This document shows positions 30,396 to 40,385 of a stretch of 64,000 nucleotides of DNA, in pieces. The stretch's first letter is position 1, and the number at the start of each line of letters is the position of its first letter. Under the pieces are notes generated by a model. That model was not told where the DNA came from. It ran no database searches and was given only the letters and a program-made list of their open reading frames with translations. A program made the position numbers and the translations under genes. The DNA is from Isochrysis galbana (Eukaryota; Haptophyta; Isochrysidales; Isochrysidaceae), in NCBI GenBank assembly GCA_018136815.1, contig CM030934.1, positions 6,083,087 to 6,147,086 of the forward strand. The letters run 5' to 3'.

Positions 30396-31439
30396 TAGGT
30401 TGCGAGTGTCGATTCTCGATTCGCGAATGCCATTCGCGAATGCGACACCGGCGCCGTTTTGAACTCGGGCTCTCTCCTCCGAGATAGAGATAGAGCATTT
30501 AGCACATTTAGGCCGGTTCTGCCGTTTTGGGGTCACGCCTCGTTGCACAGTGTGAGAAAAAGTCCCGCTGGGGGACAATAAGAAAAAAATGGGCTCAAGC
30601 GGACAAGTCCCCGGCACCCGGGGAGACAGCCGCGAGAGGCGAGGCGGGAGAGGAGAATTCTCTCGGGGGAGGATTAGAGAGGGTGAGGGCCCGGCGAAAC
30701 AACTGTAATGCAGCGACCGGGAAACATAAGTTCTCTGTCGTTCACCGACAAGTGATTTGACAACTCTACGATAGATCGATTTATTTATCATAAACATATC
30801 ATTAAATTATGTTACGAATGGTGCCCCCAGCGCCCTTTCAAACATGCCACACACACTAGAAATCAGGCTCTAGACGCGCACATATGGACTGCCTGCGCGT
30901 CGCCATGCGGCGCACAGACAGTCCATACACATATCTTACGAATACACACGCGCACTGCCCCCCCAATTCGACCCCTTCGAGCCCTGTAGCCGATCTGCTG
31001 ACCGGCCGCGCCTGCCGAGAGACGCCAACTCTGACTTTTCAGCCAGGGAAGCTTGCTGCGAGGCGGGTGTGGGCTGGGGCGGGGTCAGGTGCTGGGTATG
31101 GCACACCCAGGCCAAGGCCGGGCGGGGGCTCGCGCTGCGCGCGCGCTGCTCGCACCTGGCTTCTGGCGCTCGTCTGCGCGCTGCGAAGGGGGGGGAGTGC
31201 GAGAACGACCTGGAGGTGAGCGCGGCGAGCGTGAAGGGGCACATCGCGGCAGGCAGCGTGGGGGGGCTTACCACTGGTGTTGGCCGCGCGAGTACACCCC
31301 TGTGGCAAGCTGGGCTGCCAGAGAGGAGTGGGGGAAGGGGGGGGGAGGGGAGCGGCGCGCGGCGGGCCTCCGCGGCCGCTGCAGCGGCTAAGTCCCCGGC
31401 ACCCGGGGAGATAGCCGCTGGAGCGAGCCCTTATCGTCA
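30396..31439. other. Intergenic with a duplicated 28-bp motif
   Basis: AAGTCCCCGGCACCCGGGGA occurs at about 30604 and 31389 in the same orientation, both times followed by GAxAGCCGC. The CCCCGG..CCGGGG core is an inverted repeat. An AT-rich stretch lies at 30750-30830. No gene supported. Confidence 0.5.
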
Positions 31440-31670
31440 CCTTTCGGCACCAGAACCTCACACTGTGTGGTTGTGGGGGCTCCCGGGGGGTCTGGGATCC
31501 ACACGCCTCGTTGTGGTTGTGGGGGCTCCCGGGGGGTCTGGGATCCAAAGGGTACCTAATGTGTGCTAGATGGTTGTCTTCGTGTTTTCCGGGGTTTGGT
31601 GTATTTCCTCCATCCTGACTTTTTTCCATTTTTACACCCTTAGAAGTTAAAATAGTGTTGGACCGCCCTC
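31440..31670 (+). repeat. Repeat family F, long copy, with internal tandem
   Basis: A 47-base segment around TTGTGGGGGCTCCCGGGGGG is tandemly doubled at 31457-31550. The copy ends CACCCTTAGAAGTTAAAATA and GACCGCCC. Partner copy at 41830-42025. Confidence 0.65.
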
Positions 31671-31829
31671 GTCGGGGAGGACTTCGGGTGTCAGGAATGG
31701 AGTGGACCCGGAGTAAAGAAAAAAGAAAACAAGTACTCGAGAGACCTATTCTAGGAGACCACTTTCGACGAGATATTCGTGGACGTGTCGCCCACACACA
31801 GAGAGACGAATGAATCTGGGGCTGAACTC

Positions 31830-32415
31830 GTCTGCTTCCTCTCCTCTCTCCCCTCTTCGTTTCTCTCCGCGTTCCTGCCGATCTTCTCTCTCTGTGAGGC
31901 CTCCTCTCTCTCTGCCCCCCTCCCCCCCCCCCCCGGCCCCTTTCTCTCTCGCGCTCTCTCTCATCCTCCCTCTCTCCCTTCCTCTCCCTCCCTCTCTCCC
32001 TCCCTCTCTTCCCTCTCTCTCCCTCTCTTTCTCTCTCTCTCTCTCTCTCTCCCTCTCTCTCTCCCCCCCCCCCCCTCTCCCTCTCTCTCCTCTCTCCTTC
32101 TCTCTCTCTCTCTAACCCCCTCTCCCCCCCTCTCTTTCTCTCCACATCTCCTTCTCCTCTCTCCCCGTCTTTCTCTCTAGCCCCCCCCCTCCCTGTGTTC
32201 TTTGCTCTCTATTACTACCCCTCCGCCTCTCTCTCTCCTCTCCTCTCCCTCGCCTCCTTTCCTCTCCTCTCTTCCTCTCTTCCTCTCTCTCCTCTCTCTC
32301 TTCCTTCTTCTCTCCCTCTCTCTCTCTCACCTATACCCTCTCTCCTCTCTCCTCCCTCCTCCCACCCTCTCCCCCCGCCCTAAAGCGCGCTCTCCCTCTC
32401 CCCCCCTCCCTCTTC
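31830..32415. repeat. CT-rich homopyrimidine tract upstream of the BSD gene
   Basis: About 585 bases nearly all C/T on the plus (coding) strand, with CT microsatellites and C-runs, ending four bases before the ATG. Confidence 0.9.
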
Positions 32416-32418
32416 TGC

Positions 32419-33773
32419 ATGGACTGGCTCTCAGCCGCCGCCGCCGCCGCCTCCTCAGCCGCGACCGCCGCCGCCGCCACCGCCTCCTCAGCCGCCACCG
32501 CTGCCGCTGCCGCAGCCAGCGCCGCAGCCAGCGCTGTGGGAGAGAGGATAGAGGACGAAAGGGCCGGCTTCCTCGCGGAGTTCGAGCGCTGCTCCGCATC
32601 CGCGGCGGCCTCTCGGCGCGGCGGGGCGGCGGCCTCGTCTGGCACGAGCACAGCGGGTGCACACGTCTCGCGCGTCCGCACCGTCGGCCTCTCGCTCCTT
32701 AACCCCCTCGCTGATCAGGACTGCCTCTCAGCTGTCGCGAGGAAAGGGGTCGGCGCTCAGCAGGGCGCGGTCATGCTGCCGTGGGAGGCGGCCGGCCTCT
32801 CGCCCGACGTGCGCGCCAGGATGCGCGCTCTCTCGCAAGACCGCGCCGCCTTCCTCCACCCGCCTGCCGGCCTCGACCATCTCGAGCCACCGTTTGTATT
32901 TGCTCTCGACAGCGCGCTCGACGTGGTGATGGAGGCCTTGTCAGTCGACAAACATCTCGAGAAGCAGCGGCACGCGCTCGTGCCGAAGGTGTGCGTCATT
33001 ATCTGTGCGGCCATCGCCCTTATGCTGTCTGGCCTCTGACACTGCCATCGGCCCCCAATCCGCTGCAGGAGGTGTCAGAGGAGGTCTTCTTCTTCAACTA
33101 CTTTGCGCACCTGCATGTCATCGCAACGGGCGCTGTGCCCGCTGTCCTGCCACGAAACTTTAGCGGCTTGGGAGGTGAGGCGGCCGGCCGATCAGACGCC
33201 GAGTCCTCAGCGGTGGTCGTCAGCCATTCATCTGGGTCGGAAGCTACCGAGGTGCGCGTTCATGGCGCGTGGGCGGTGGTTGCCGCCTCACACTTGCGCG
33301 TACAATTGGCTGCCGCCAAGTTCTTACGCCGGCCGCGTGGAAGCTGCCCTCCTTCTCGCTCACCTCGCACCATCCAATTGATCGGCTCCGCGTCCGTTCC
33401 AACCTCGTACGCGCAGGTTGCGGCACCCGAGTCGCCGTCCAACCCGTCGCCCACGGTGTCGCCAAGGTCTCCAGTGGGGGCACCTTCTGCGTCGGTGCAC
33501 GTGGATGCCGAGTTCGACGCAATCTCGCTGGAGCTGGACGCGCTGGCGAGCGAGGTGGCACCAGCTGCAATCCCGGGGCTCAAAACTGGGACGCTGAGTG
33601 TGCCAGCTTCCGCGCTGGGGCACGCAAATTGGGAAGCGGGTGACGCGCAGGGGAGGGGACCAGCAGGTGGCACTGCGGATGGTGGTGCGGCAACCGCTGT
33701 TGGGGTCGCAGCAGAGGACGCGGACGAGGAGGCAGAGTGGGAGGCTGAGCTCAAGGCTGCACTCGAAGAGTGA
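32419..33773 (+). CDS. BSD-domain protein (SYAP1/DOS2-like)
   Basis: Exons 32419-32988, 33069-33251 and 33417-33773; 369 residues. Residues 1-40 are an Ala/Ser/Thr repeat. The BSD domain at about 117-215 has the family pattern: LPWEAAGL, MRALSQDRAAFLHPP, LVPK then (across intron 1) EVSEEVFFFNYF with the paired aromatics. The C-terminus is acidic (EDADEEAEWEAELKAALEE), as in SYAP1-type proteins linked to membrane or kinase signalling. Intron 1 is 80 bases (GTGTGC...CTGCAG). Intron 2 (165 bases, GAG|GTGCGC...CGCAG|GTT) is a multiple of three with no stop, so a retained form would also read through, adding 55 residues. Confidence 0.8.
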
Positions 33774-34367
33774 GCCAGGGAGGAGCCGGCCCGGGGGCTT
33801 GTCGGGGCACAACCATACATGCGGTATTTGGTCGCCTGCAGTGGCGTGCGATTTATCCCCGGTGCACTACACGACTGATTGCTCATCCGGATTCCGGGAA
33901 ATGCAGTGCCGCCGGTCGTGTCAGATTCGCTCGTTGGACTCGTACCTTACCCGGCTCCAGCTAGAGTCACCTGCCGACGATGCACAATAGGCTCTGTGAT
34001 AATACTAGCTGCAGCGGCTGGAGGTCTCGGCACGACGGGTTGAACGCGCTTTTTGGGGCAATGATGCGTACACTCACACGCAGTGACATGATGCGGCGGT
34101 TGGATTTGCTGCGTTTTCCGCGAACCTTCTCCGGTTCGTCTTGCAGAGATAGGTGCGACGTCAACTAGCCTGTATCAATATGCGATGTGGAAGCTGCCGT
34201 AAAGTGCCGCGATCTGTCGTTGGCTTGTGGTCCCGTATGAGTGATTCTTTCGTATCCCACTGGAAAGCTTGAGTGTTTCCCACGAGCTCCTCCTCACTCC
34301 CTCCGGCCCCAAATCTGATAAGGTGGGACGTTGGATTTTCTTGATTGATTGATGTCGCGGGCGGGGG
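33774..34367. other. Intergenic, nothing recognised
   Basis: 3' flank of the BSD gene; no supported features. Confidence 0.4.
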
Positions 34368-34415
34368 AACTATAATTATAACGATAGGGTCATGGAGCGC
34401 GCGTCGCCCCCTCTT
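34368..34415 (+). repeat. Repeat family H terminus
   Basis: AACTATAATTATAACGATAG followed by GGTCATGGAGCGCGCG, matching the ends at 61935 and 56975. Confidence 0.55.
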
Positions 34416-34419
34416 AGCA

Positions 34420-34560
34420 GGCTCAGGTAGAAATATGCAGCATATGCAATTGCATATTTGCATATTTGGTATTTGGGTAGATTTAGATTTGTCAGATCTG
34501 CGATCTGCATATGTCGACACATTGCTTACATTTTTGCATATTTTCTGCATATTTTGGTAG
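34420..34560. repeat. AT-rich TTGCATATTT cluster
   Basis: Several TGCATAT/TTGCATATTT words with GATCTGCGATCTGCATATG. Locally far below the window's GC content. Confidence 0.6.
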
Positions 34561-35239
34561 AAGTGGAGCGGGAGAGAGGGGAGCCCCCCCTGGTATTGGG
34601 AAAGAGAGGAGCCCCCCCCTCTTCGTATTGAACATCATTCCCCCCGTTGCCAGGCGTCTCGTGCCTCATGGGTGAGTGGCTCCTCTCCCCCGTGCCCCCC
34701 TCTCTGCCTGCCCCCAAGCGTCCGCCACGCACTGAACGTGTCCCGTCTCACCCTCACCCCTCAGATCGCTCGCGCCGCGCTCACTGCGTTGCGGGATGGG
34801 CATCCACATTGACGTGGATAATGATATATAACTGCTGACTGCTGAGCGTTAGTACCACTACTCTCACTACGCCCTAGTACTAACACGACAACCCTCAGCG
34901 CACCTGCCCGTACGCCTCGACGCATGTTGCTGTCACAGATACATACACCTATGCACCCCTCCACATCTCCGCCCTCGCAGGCCCCCGGCTCCCATTCTAA
35001 CCCCCCACAAGTTAAAATGATGAGGGAAAACCCAGTAAGGCGAACCGACCTACGTTGGCCGACTCACCAGGAAAAAGCACCGGGGGGGGGGGGAGGAACT
35101 CTCTAATCCAAGAAGAACGTGTCGCATCCGCGATCGACCTTTTTGTTTTAGAAGTTGTTTGCGTTTCTTGCAGGCTAGTCACTAGTCACCGTCGCAGGGT
35201 CCTACATTCGCCCATTCGCCCTCGTTGCCCTCCCCTCCT
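34561..35239. other. Intergenic, nothing recognised
   Basis: A family A-like GAGCCCCCCC doublet at 34575-34620; otherwise no supported feature. Confidence 0.4.
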
Positions 35240-35609
35240 TTGTCGCCTCCCTTGTCGCCTGCTTGCCCCCTCCCGCCGATGGCCTCGGCCACCCTGAGGG
35301 TGCTAAGTGGGATCAAGAGCCGTGGCGTAACGCCAAAGTGGACTTCGATCCCATGTCACGCTTTTGCGGACACGCAGGCTTGGCAGCATCCTTCGCCAGG
35401 GCTCGCCCCACCCCACCGACGCCACTCTAACTACCCCCCGCACACAACGCCCCACGTCAGAGGGCGGGGCGTGGACGAACGCCACGGGATGTGCCTATTG
35501 CGCATTCCGCCCTGCGCCACCGGACACCGACACAGGTCGCCCCGACCACCCAGACAACTGGCGCTATGGCACTGGCGATGGTGCGCATTCGCCGTACTAC
35601 TGCTAGCCA
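35215..35609 (+). pseudogene. Possible two-exon gene fragment, unknown
   Basis: Two stretches look protein-coding on the plus strand. At about 35215-35400 a hydrophobic start (ALVALPSFVASLVACLPPPA) leads to EGAKWDQEPWRNAKVDFDPM. After a possible CACGTCAG acceptor, 35461-35609 reads AWTNATGCAYCAF...NWRYGTGDGAHSPYYC-stop. I could not place a convincing donor between them, and an N gap begins 34 bases later. It may be a small secreted protein or a remnant. Confidence 0.3.
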
Positions 35610-35642
35610 TTCATGCGCTTTCTCTGCGAAGGTGAGGTGGAG

Positions 35643-35742
35643 NNNNNNNNNNNNNNNNNNNNNNNNNNNNNNNNNNNNNNNNNNNNNNNNNNNNNNNNNN
35701 NNNNNNNNNNNNNNNNNNNNNNNNNNNNNNNNNNNNNNNNNN
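35643..35742. other. Assembly gap (100 N)
   Basis: Exactly 100 N; true size unknown. Confidence 0.98.
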
Positions 35743-35959
35743 GGGGGTGGCATACATCACACATCGTCGAGGAACTGTAACTAATACACACAACACACCT
35801 GCTGACTGCTGAGACGTGGATTTAGCGGACACCCGACACAAGCACAAGAACACAACACAACAACGAGACCCGCCCCCCGAGCACGAGAAAAAACAAACCC
35901 ACGCACACCTCGATGGTCACGCAAACTAGACACCCAAAATAGCAATAGCCAATAGGCCA

Positions 35960-36155
35960 GCCCAGAAACCGCACTCTGAACCAGGAACCAGGCCCATGGT
36001 AGCATGGTAGTGCACCTGGGCCGGACCCCGGAAACCGAAGAAAAAGGAATGAAGGGGGGGAGGGAAGAAGGTGGACAGATGGGAGATAAGGGCGATGTCG
36101 GTAGAGAGTAGGGGAACCTATACTTAGTAGGTGTTTGCCCGGAATCTTAAGATTT
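35960..36155 (+). repeat. Repeat family B copy in the ankyrin-gene promoter region
   Basis: Full-length by its start (AACCGCACTCTGAACCAGG) and end (CCCGGAATCTTAAGATTTTT). It ends about 100 bases upstream of the ankyrin-protein ATG. Confidence 0.75.
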
Positions 36156-36258
36156 TTTTGTTGATCGACCGTTGATTGAGCCACGGCTTGCAAGAAAAAG
36201 GAATGACGAGAATCCTGAGAGGGAAGGAGGTGTGAAGGACCCCTGCCGCGGCGGCACT

Positions 36259-36989
36259 ATGGCGTCGAGCCCGACGCACGCCGAGCCCGCCTCCCTCCTG
36301 GACAACAAGGAGCGTGACTGCGCGGGTGGCTTCCAGTCCTCCTCTCTCATGAAAGCAGCACGTTTTGGTCAGGTAGAGGCCATCGAGAGATCGCTTGAGG
36401 TGCGCCCAAGCTGCGGGGGCAGGCTGCTGGCAATCCTGGCAACCGCTCACCTTCACGCTCACTTGCACCTGGCTCCAATCATCCCTCTTCTCTTGCTCAC
36501 CCAACACAGTGTACCGCGACAAACATTGACGCAGTCGGGGCCGACGGCCGCACTGCACTCCATATTGCGGCTGCCGAAGGTCACCTCTTTGCAGTGCGAG
36601 CCCTCATGAATGCTGGGGCAGATTTGGATACGTGCGACGCACTCGGGCAGCGGCCGGTGGAGGCGGCTCGTGAGGCAGGACATGGTGAGATAGTACACGC
36701 CCTGGAAGCAGAGCAGGCCCAGCGAGATATGGTGTGGAGCCAGATCACCAAGGGCGTAGCAAAGGACCCCGATGGCTCGGTGGCAGGCATGGCTTCCACA
36801 AAGCAGCAGGTGGTAGGGAGCCTTCTCTCTGGTCATCTCGTAGGATTATCATCAGTCGGTGCACAGACTCGAGAGTGCCCATTCTGAGTCTTCTTGTCTG
36901 CTCTGTTTCTGCTGCAGGCAAGCGCCTGTGTGTGGCACGCGCGCAGTAGCGCGCAAGTAGGTCACCTCGCCGGCAAATACGAGTACTAG
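36259..36989 (+). CDS. Small ankyrin-repeat protein
   Basis: Exons 36259-36399, 36510-36809 and 36918-36989, all phase 0; about 170 residues. Residues 29-47 (SSLMKAARFGQVEAIERSLE) start one ankyrin unit. After intron 1 (110 bases, GAG|GTGCGC...ACACAG) comes a textbook repeat, DGRTALHIAAAEGHLFAVRA, then a third, ALGQRPVEAAREAGHGEIVH. A binding or adaptor role is likely, partner unknown. The last exon (24 codons, after CTGCTGCAG) is the least certain; reading through the donor at 36810 would instead end at 36887. A family B repeat sits in its upstream region. Confidence 0.65.
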
Positions 36990-37210
36990 TAATACTTGTG
37001 GTTAGGAGCTTGTGCTATCGTTAGCCTCGTTACTCATGCTCCCTTTGTCGTGGTTAGGGGAAGAGGGATTGATTTAAAAATATCCAGTTGAAAAAAACTC
37101 TTGAAGATGCCTACTGTTACTACCAGGTCGCTCTCCGATAAAACGATTGTCATAGCTTATCCCTTGAGGGGCGGGGGCAAGCACCCACGAAGGTGCTTCG
37201 CCGCACCCTC

Positions 37211-37915
37211 ATGACAGGCCATGCTGGGGCTGACTCAAAGGGCCAGGAGGGTGGGGAGACCCATCATGGCCATCCCCTGGACCCCCTGGCCGAGTCTTAC
37301 CCATCAGATGACGACATTCCGCCCGAGAACCCCGAGCCCTACCAGTTCGCGGGCGACGCCGACGAAGACGAGGGCGTTGACAACGTCACCGAGGTGGAGG
37401 TAGAGGTGAGCCGCGCCGAGCCGGTCCATGAGAGCGAGAGCGAGTCCGAGGAGTATCCAATACCGGATAGCGGCAGCGCACACGCTGTTGGCCGCGCAGG
37501 CAGGTCCCGCCATGGGCGTCAGCCTCCTCCCGCCAGCGCGCCATCTGGGGCACAGCCGAAGCTGTGCGCTACGACGGCCACCTCTGCGACTCGCCCGCCG
37601 GGCTTGGAGCTCCTGACTGGCGACGACGTGGCGCGCCTCAAAGTGTCGGAGCTGAAGCTGCATCTCGCTTGGCGCGGCCTTCCCATCTACGGCGACAAGG
37701 GCAAACTTGCTGAGAGGCTCTGCGCGGGCATCGGCAAGCGGCAAGGAGCCGTTGCTGGGTTCGGCCCATGTGCCATGTGCACTACTTTGTTTGGCCCTTG
37801 CTTGGGGCGGAAGAGACTGGGACAGACCTTTTTTTGCCTTTTGGCCGGCTTTTATTCATGGTTATGGTTGTGGCGGCGTGTTGGCTCTTCTTTCTCCGTA
37901 GGTTCGCGTGAGTAG
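37211..37915 (+). CDS. SAP-domain protein, acidic
   Basis: Open frame of about 234 residues from ATG 37211; the frame is open upstream to at least 37193, and GAAG|GTGCTTC could be an acceptor. Acidic N-terminal half (YPSDDDIPPENPEP, then DADEDEGVDNVTEVEVEVS). Then a SAP-type helix-extended-helix motif, VSELKLHLAWRGLPIYGDKG followed by KLAERL, usually DNA- or RNA-binding. The C-terminal 55 residues, with a hydrophobic stretch (QTFFCLLAGFYSWLWLW), may be intron read-through. SAP plus acidic N-termini also occur in transposase-derived proteins of algae, so a mobile-element origin is possible. Confidence 0.45.
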   Translation: MTGHAGADSKGQEGGETHHGHPLDPLAESYPSDDDIPPENPEPYQFAGDADEDEGVDNVTEVEVEVSRAEPVHESESESEEYPIPDSGSAHAVGRAGRSRHGRQPPPASAPSGAQPKLCATTATSATRPPGLELLTGDDVARLKVSELKLHLAWRGLPIYGDKGKLAERLCAGIGKRQGAVAGFGPCAMCTTLFGPCLGRKRLGQTFFCLLAGFYSWLWLWRRVGSSFSVGSRE

Positions 37916-38119
37916 ACTGTAGAATGGGCAATGGGCGTTGGTTGGTGGTTGCGGCCTGCCAGGTATTCTACTTCTACTTATTGCGTATTTTGTTCGTCGA
38001 GCCCGGGGTTCCAGCTGGACTGTGTGAGGTGTGAGGGCTCAGCCCTAGGGCTCCCCTCATAGGCGGCATCACCATCGCACTTCACCATCGCACTATCATC
38101 TACCACGAGACAACAACCC

Positions 38120-38302
38120 GAGAAGCCGAGAAGGTACAAGGTGCAACTTGAAGGCTTCCATTTTTTTTTGCACGGTCGAAATTGAGTGAGGTTTTCGCAA
38201 ATGCAAATGCGCAACAAGCCGCGATTTTTGCCCGGAAGTTATACCCTCTTCATGTGGGTATTTGTCGAAAAACAACCGAACCTGAGGTCGCAGCCTCTGA
38301 GA
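38120..38302 (+). mobile_element. Degraded family E inverted-repeat element
   Basis: Left end AAGGTGCAACTTGAAGGCTTCC plus a T-run, right end CCGAACCTGAGGTCGCAGCCTCT; the two pair imperfectly. About 180 bases, no coding capacity. Confidence 0.5.
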
Positions 38303-38648
38303 AGGTCAGGTGTTGGGTGCCGGGTGCCGGTCCCTTGCGGGGCGCAATGGCGCCCGATTGGCAGGGGAAAACCGGGACTCTGAGAGACTCTCACCTCAGT
38401 CTGACCCCCCTCCTTGACTCCCTGTCGAAGCAGCGCGTGCCACTGAACCAGAGATTCCGCCCAAAGGAACCTGGGAGAGGGGAATGTACACGTGATAGGT
38501 AAAGATGGTGGATGATGGCCACCAATGGTGGGTGCAGTGTGCAGTAGGGAGTACCGGAAGCTCACCACACATTGCCTCGCGCCGCTCACGTACGGGTATT
38601 TTATCACGATTTTTTCTTTCGACTCAAATCTAAAAGTCCCATCCACCA

Positions 38649-40061
38649 TCAATCGACTTCTTCGATTATCAGGACGGATTCTTCATCGTCTTGACTATTA
38701 GACGCATGGCGTATGCGACTTGGTTGCGCATGCGGAATAGGAATTGGCTTGGGCTGCGCCTCGCCACCTCCAACGGCAGTTGGATGGGCGGAAGTATCGC
38801 TAAAGCTTGACCCACGTTCGTCTCCCATTGCAGAAGGTGCGGTCGTGTACTCATCGGGAGGGTGACGGACATGCCCAAATCTTCGCTCACCGTCAACGTC
38901 GCTGCTCCTTGTGCTGCTAGGTGCCGACTGCTCCCCACCAGGCCGAGCAGTTGAAGAAATAGCCATAGGCCCTTCTTGTGCATCGACCTGGCGCTGAAGC
39001 GTCGCACCGCCGACACTCGTCTCTCGTTGATCCTTGCCATCTTTGCGTTCTTTGGCTGTGACCCCCTGACCAATCGACGCCGTCATCATTTTGAGCAAGC
39101 GCTGCATTTCTGAAGCCAAAGAAGATGCCGCAGTGTCGGCAAGCTTCTCTTTCTCATCCTCCATCTCCCACTCACGCTCCCAATCCTCAACACTTTCCTT
39201 CCGCATGGGCTTGCGGCGGCCTTGTGTGGGGCGAGACGCAGTGGTTGTGCTTGGCTTGGATGCAAGCACGCCTTCGCCAGACTGTTGCTTTCCCTTGCCA
39301 TCCAGGTCGGCCTTGCCGGCCTGTGCTGTGTCAGACGGCGCCGCAGGCTTCCCAGGTGTCGCTAAACGCGTGCCATCGCTGTGGGTGAGGGCGCTTGTCG
39401 CGCCAATGACTCGGCGGAGCTCCTGGACACTATGCATCGCCTCAACCTTTTCGTGATATAATTTGGCCCAAGCCTGCTCTAGATCAAAGGCACGATCCTC
39501 CATTCTGCCAAGGGCCGCTTCCACTCGTGCGAGGACTACCTCTACCGAACCGGTCCCTGAGCTCGTAGAGGAGTCAGAGGAGGACGTAGCCGGCGGTTCG
39601 CGCTGGTTTGAAGCCCAGGCATTTTGTGTCCTCGCACGACCGGTGTCGACCGCTCTAGTCCTTGGCCGCGCGCCCGCTACATCCTCCTGCAGCCTGCGCA
39701 GATCCCGTGCGAGCTGGGCCGTTGCGTCCCTGCTCCACCCCTGCGTGGATGAGAAATGGAGCGTTGGTGCCTGTCCTAACCAACTGGGTGAGACGGCGTC
39801 GGCGGCGTCGGCGTTGGCGGTAGCCGCTTGATATGCTGCTCTCGCGGCCGCAGCCGAGGCGGTGCGCTCAGAAGCGAGCGACTGCTCCTGCGCTGCCACA
39901 AGATGGCGGAGCGAGACGAGCTCATTGCGGAGCAGCGTGAGCTCGGAGAGATCTGGTGCGGCGGGAGGCGTCGAAAGTGAAGAGAAGGAGGAGAAGTAGA
40001 CCGCCAGCAGTAGCCGGCACACGAAGGCGATCAGGCTGGCCACGACCGCGCCCGCGAGCAT
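38649..40061 (-). CDS. N-terminally anchored coiled-coil protein, unknown family
   Basis: Single-exon frame of 470 residues from ATG 40061. Residues 1-27 (MLAGAVVASLIAFVCRLLLA...) form a signal anchor. Then come a leucine/glutamate heptad region (ELTLLRNELVSLRHLVAAQE), a second helical block around residues 175-225 (VVLARVEAALGRMEDRAFDL), a basic/acidic segment (RRKPMRKESVEDWEREWEME), and a Ser/Pro-rich tail ending in ESVLIIEEVD. The layout suggests an organelle or endomembrane tether, but I do not recognise it. Codon use (high GC3) and freedom from stops over 1.4 kb support a real gene. Confidence 0.65.
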   Translation of the reverse strand: MLAGAVVASLIAFVCRLLLAVYFSSFSSLSTPPAAPDLSELTLLRNELVSLRHLVAAQEQSLASERTASAAAARAAYQAATANADAADAVSPSWLGQAPTLHFSSTQGWSRDATAQLARDLRRLQEDVAGARPRTRAVDTGRARTQNAWASNQREPPATSSSDSSTSSGTGSVEVVLARVEAALGRMEDRAFDLEQAWAKLYHEKVEAMHSVQELRRVIGATSALTHSDGTRLATPGKPAAPSDTAQAGKADLDGKGKQQSGEGVLASKPSTTTASRPTQGRRKPMRKESVEDWEREWEMEDEKEKLADTAASSLASEMQRLLKMMTASIGQGVTAKERKDGKDQRETSVGGATLQRQVDAQEGPMAISSTARPGGEQSAPSSTRSSDVDGERRFGHVRHPPDEYTTAPSAMGDERGSSFSDTSAHPTAVGGGEAQPKPIPIPHAQPSRIRHASNSQDDEESVLIIEEVD

Positions 40062-40239
40062 CCCTCCCCTCGCGAGCGCGGCGCCCCACGCGTGGCGCCA
40101 GCCTCGTCCACTAAAAGAAATGAGACCCCAGGAAGGAACTAGAGCTCTCTACTCTACTACGTACACGAACGAGAGCGCGCAAGCGACCAAAGCACCGGGA
40201 GCGAGCAACAAGCAACAAGGACCGTTTTGATTTGCAGAC

Positions 40240-40385
40240 TTGTACAAGTAGGAGCACTATAGGGTCTTGTTGGCTAGAATTCCTAGCCACATACATCGGA
40301 CGAGCCATGCACCAACCGCGCACACCCCCATCGCGGGCGGGTAGGGGCTCCGTTGTCCGTTGCCGATAGGGGTAGGGACTACGCA
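40240..40385 (+). repeat. Repeat family C, copy 2
   Basis: Matches 21780-21915; the segment CTCCGTTGTCCGTTGCCGAT has an extra CCGTTG unit. Confidence 0.75.
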
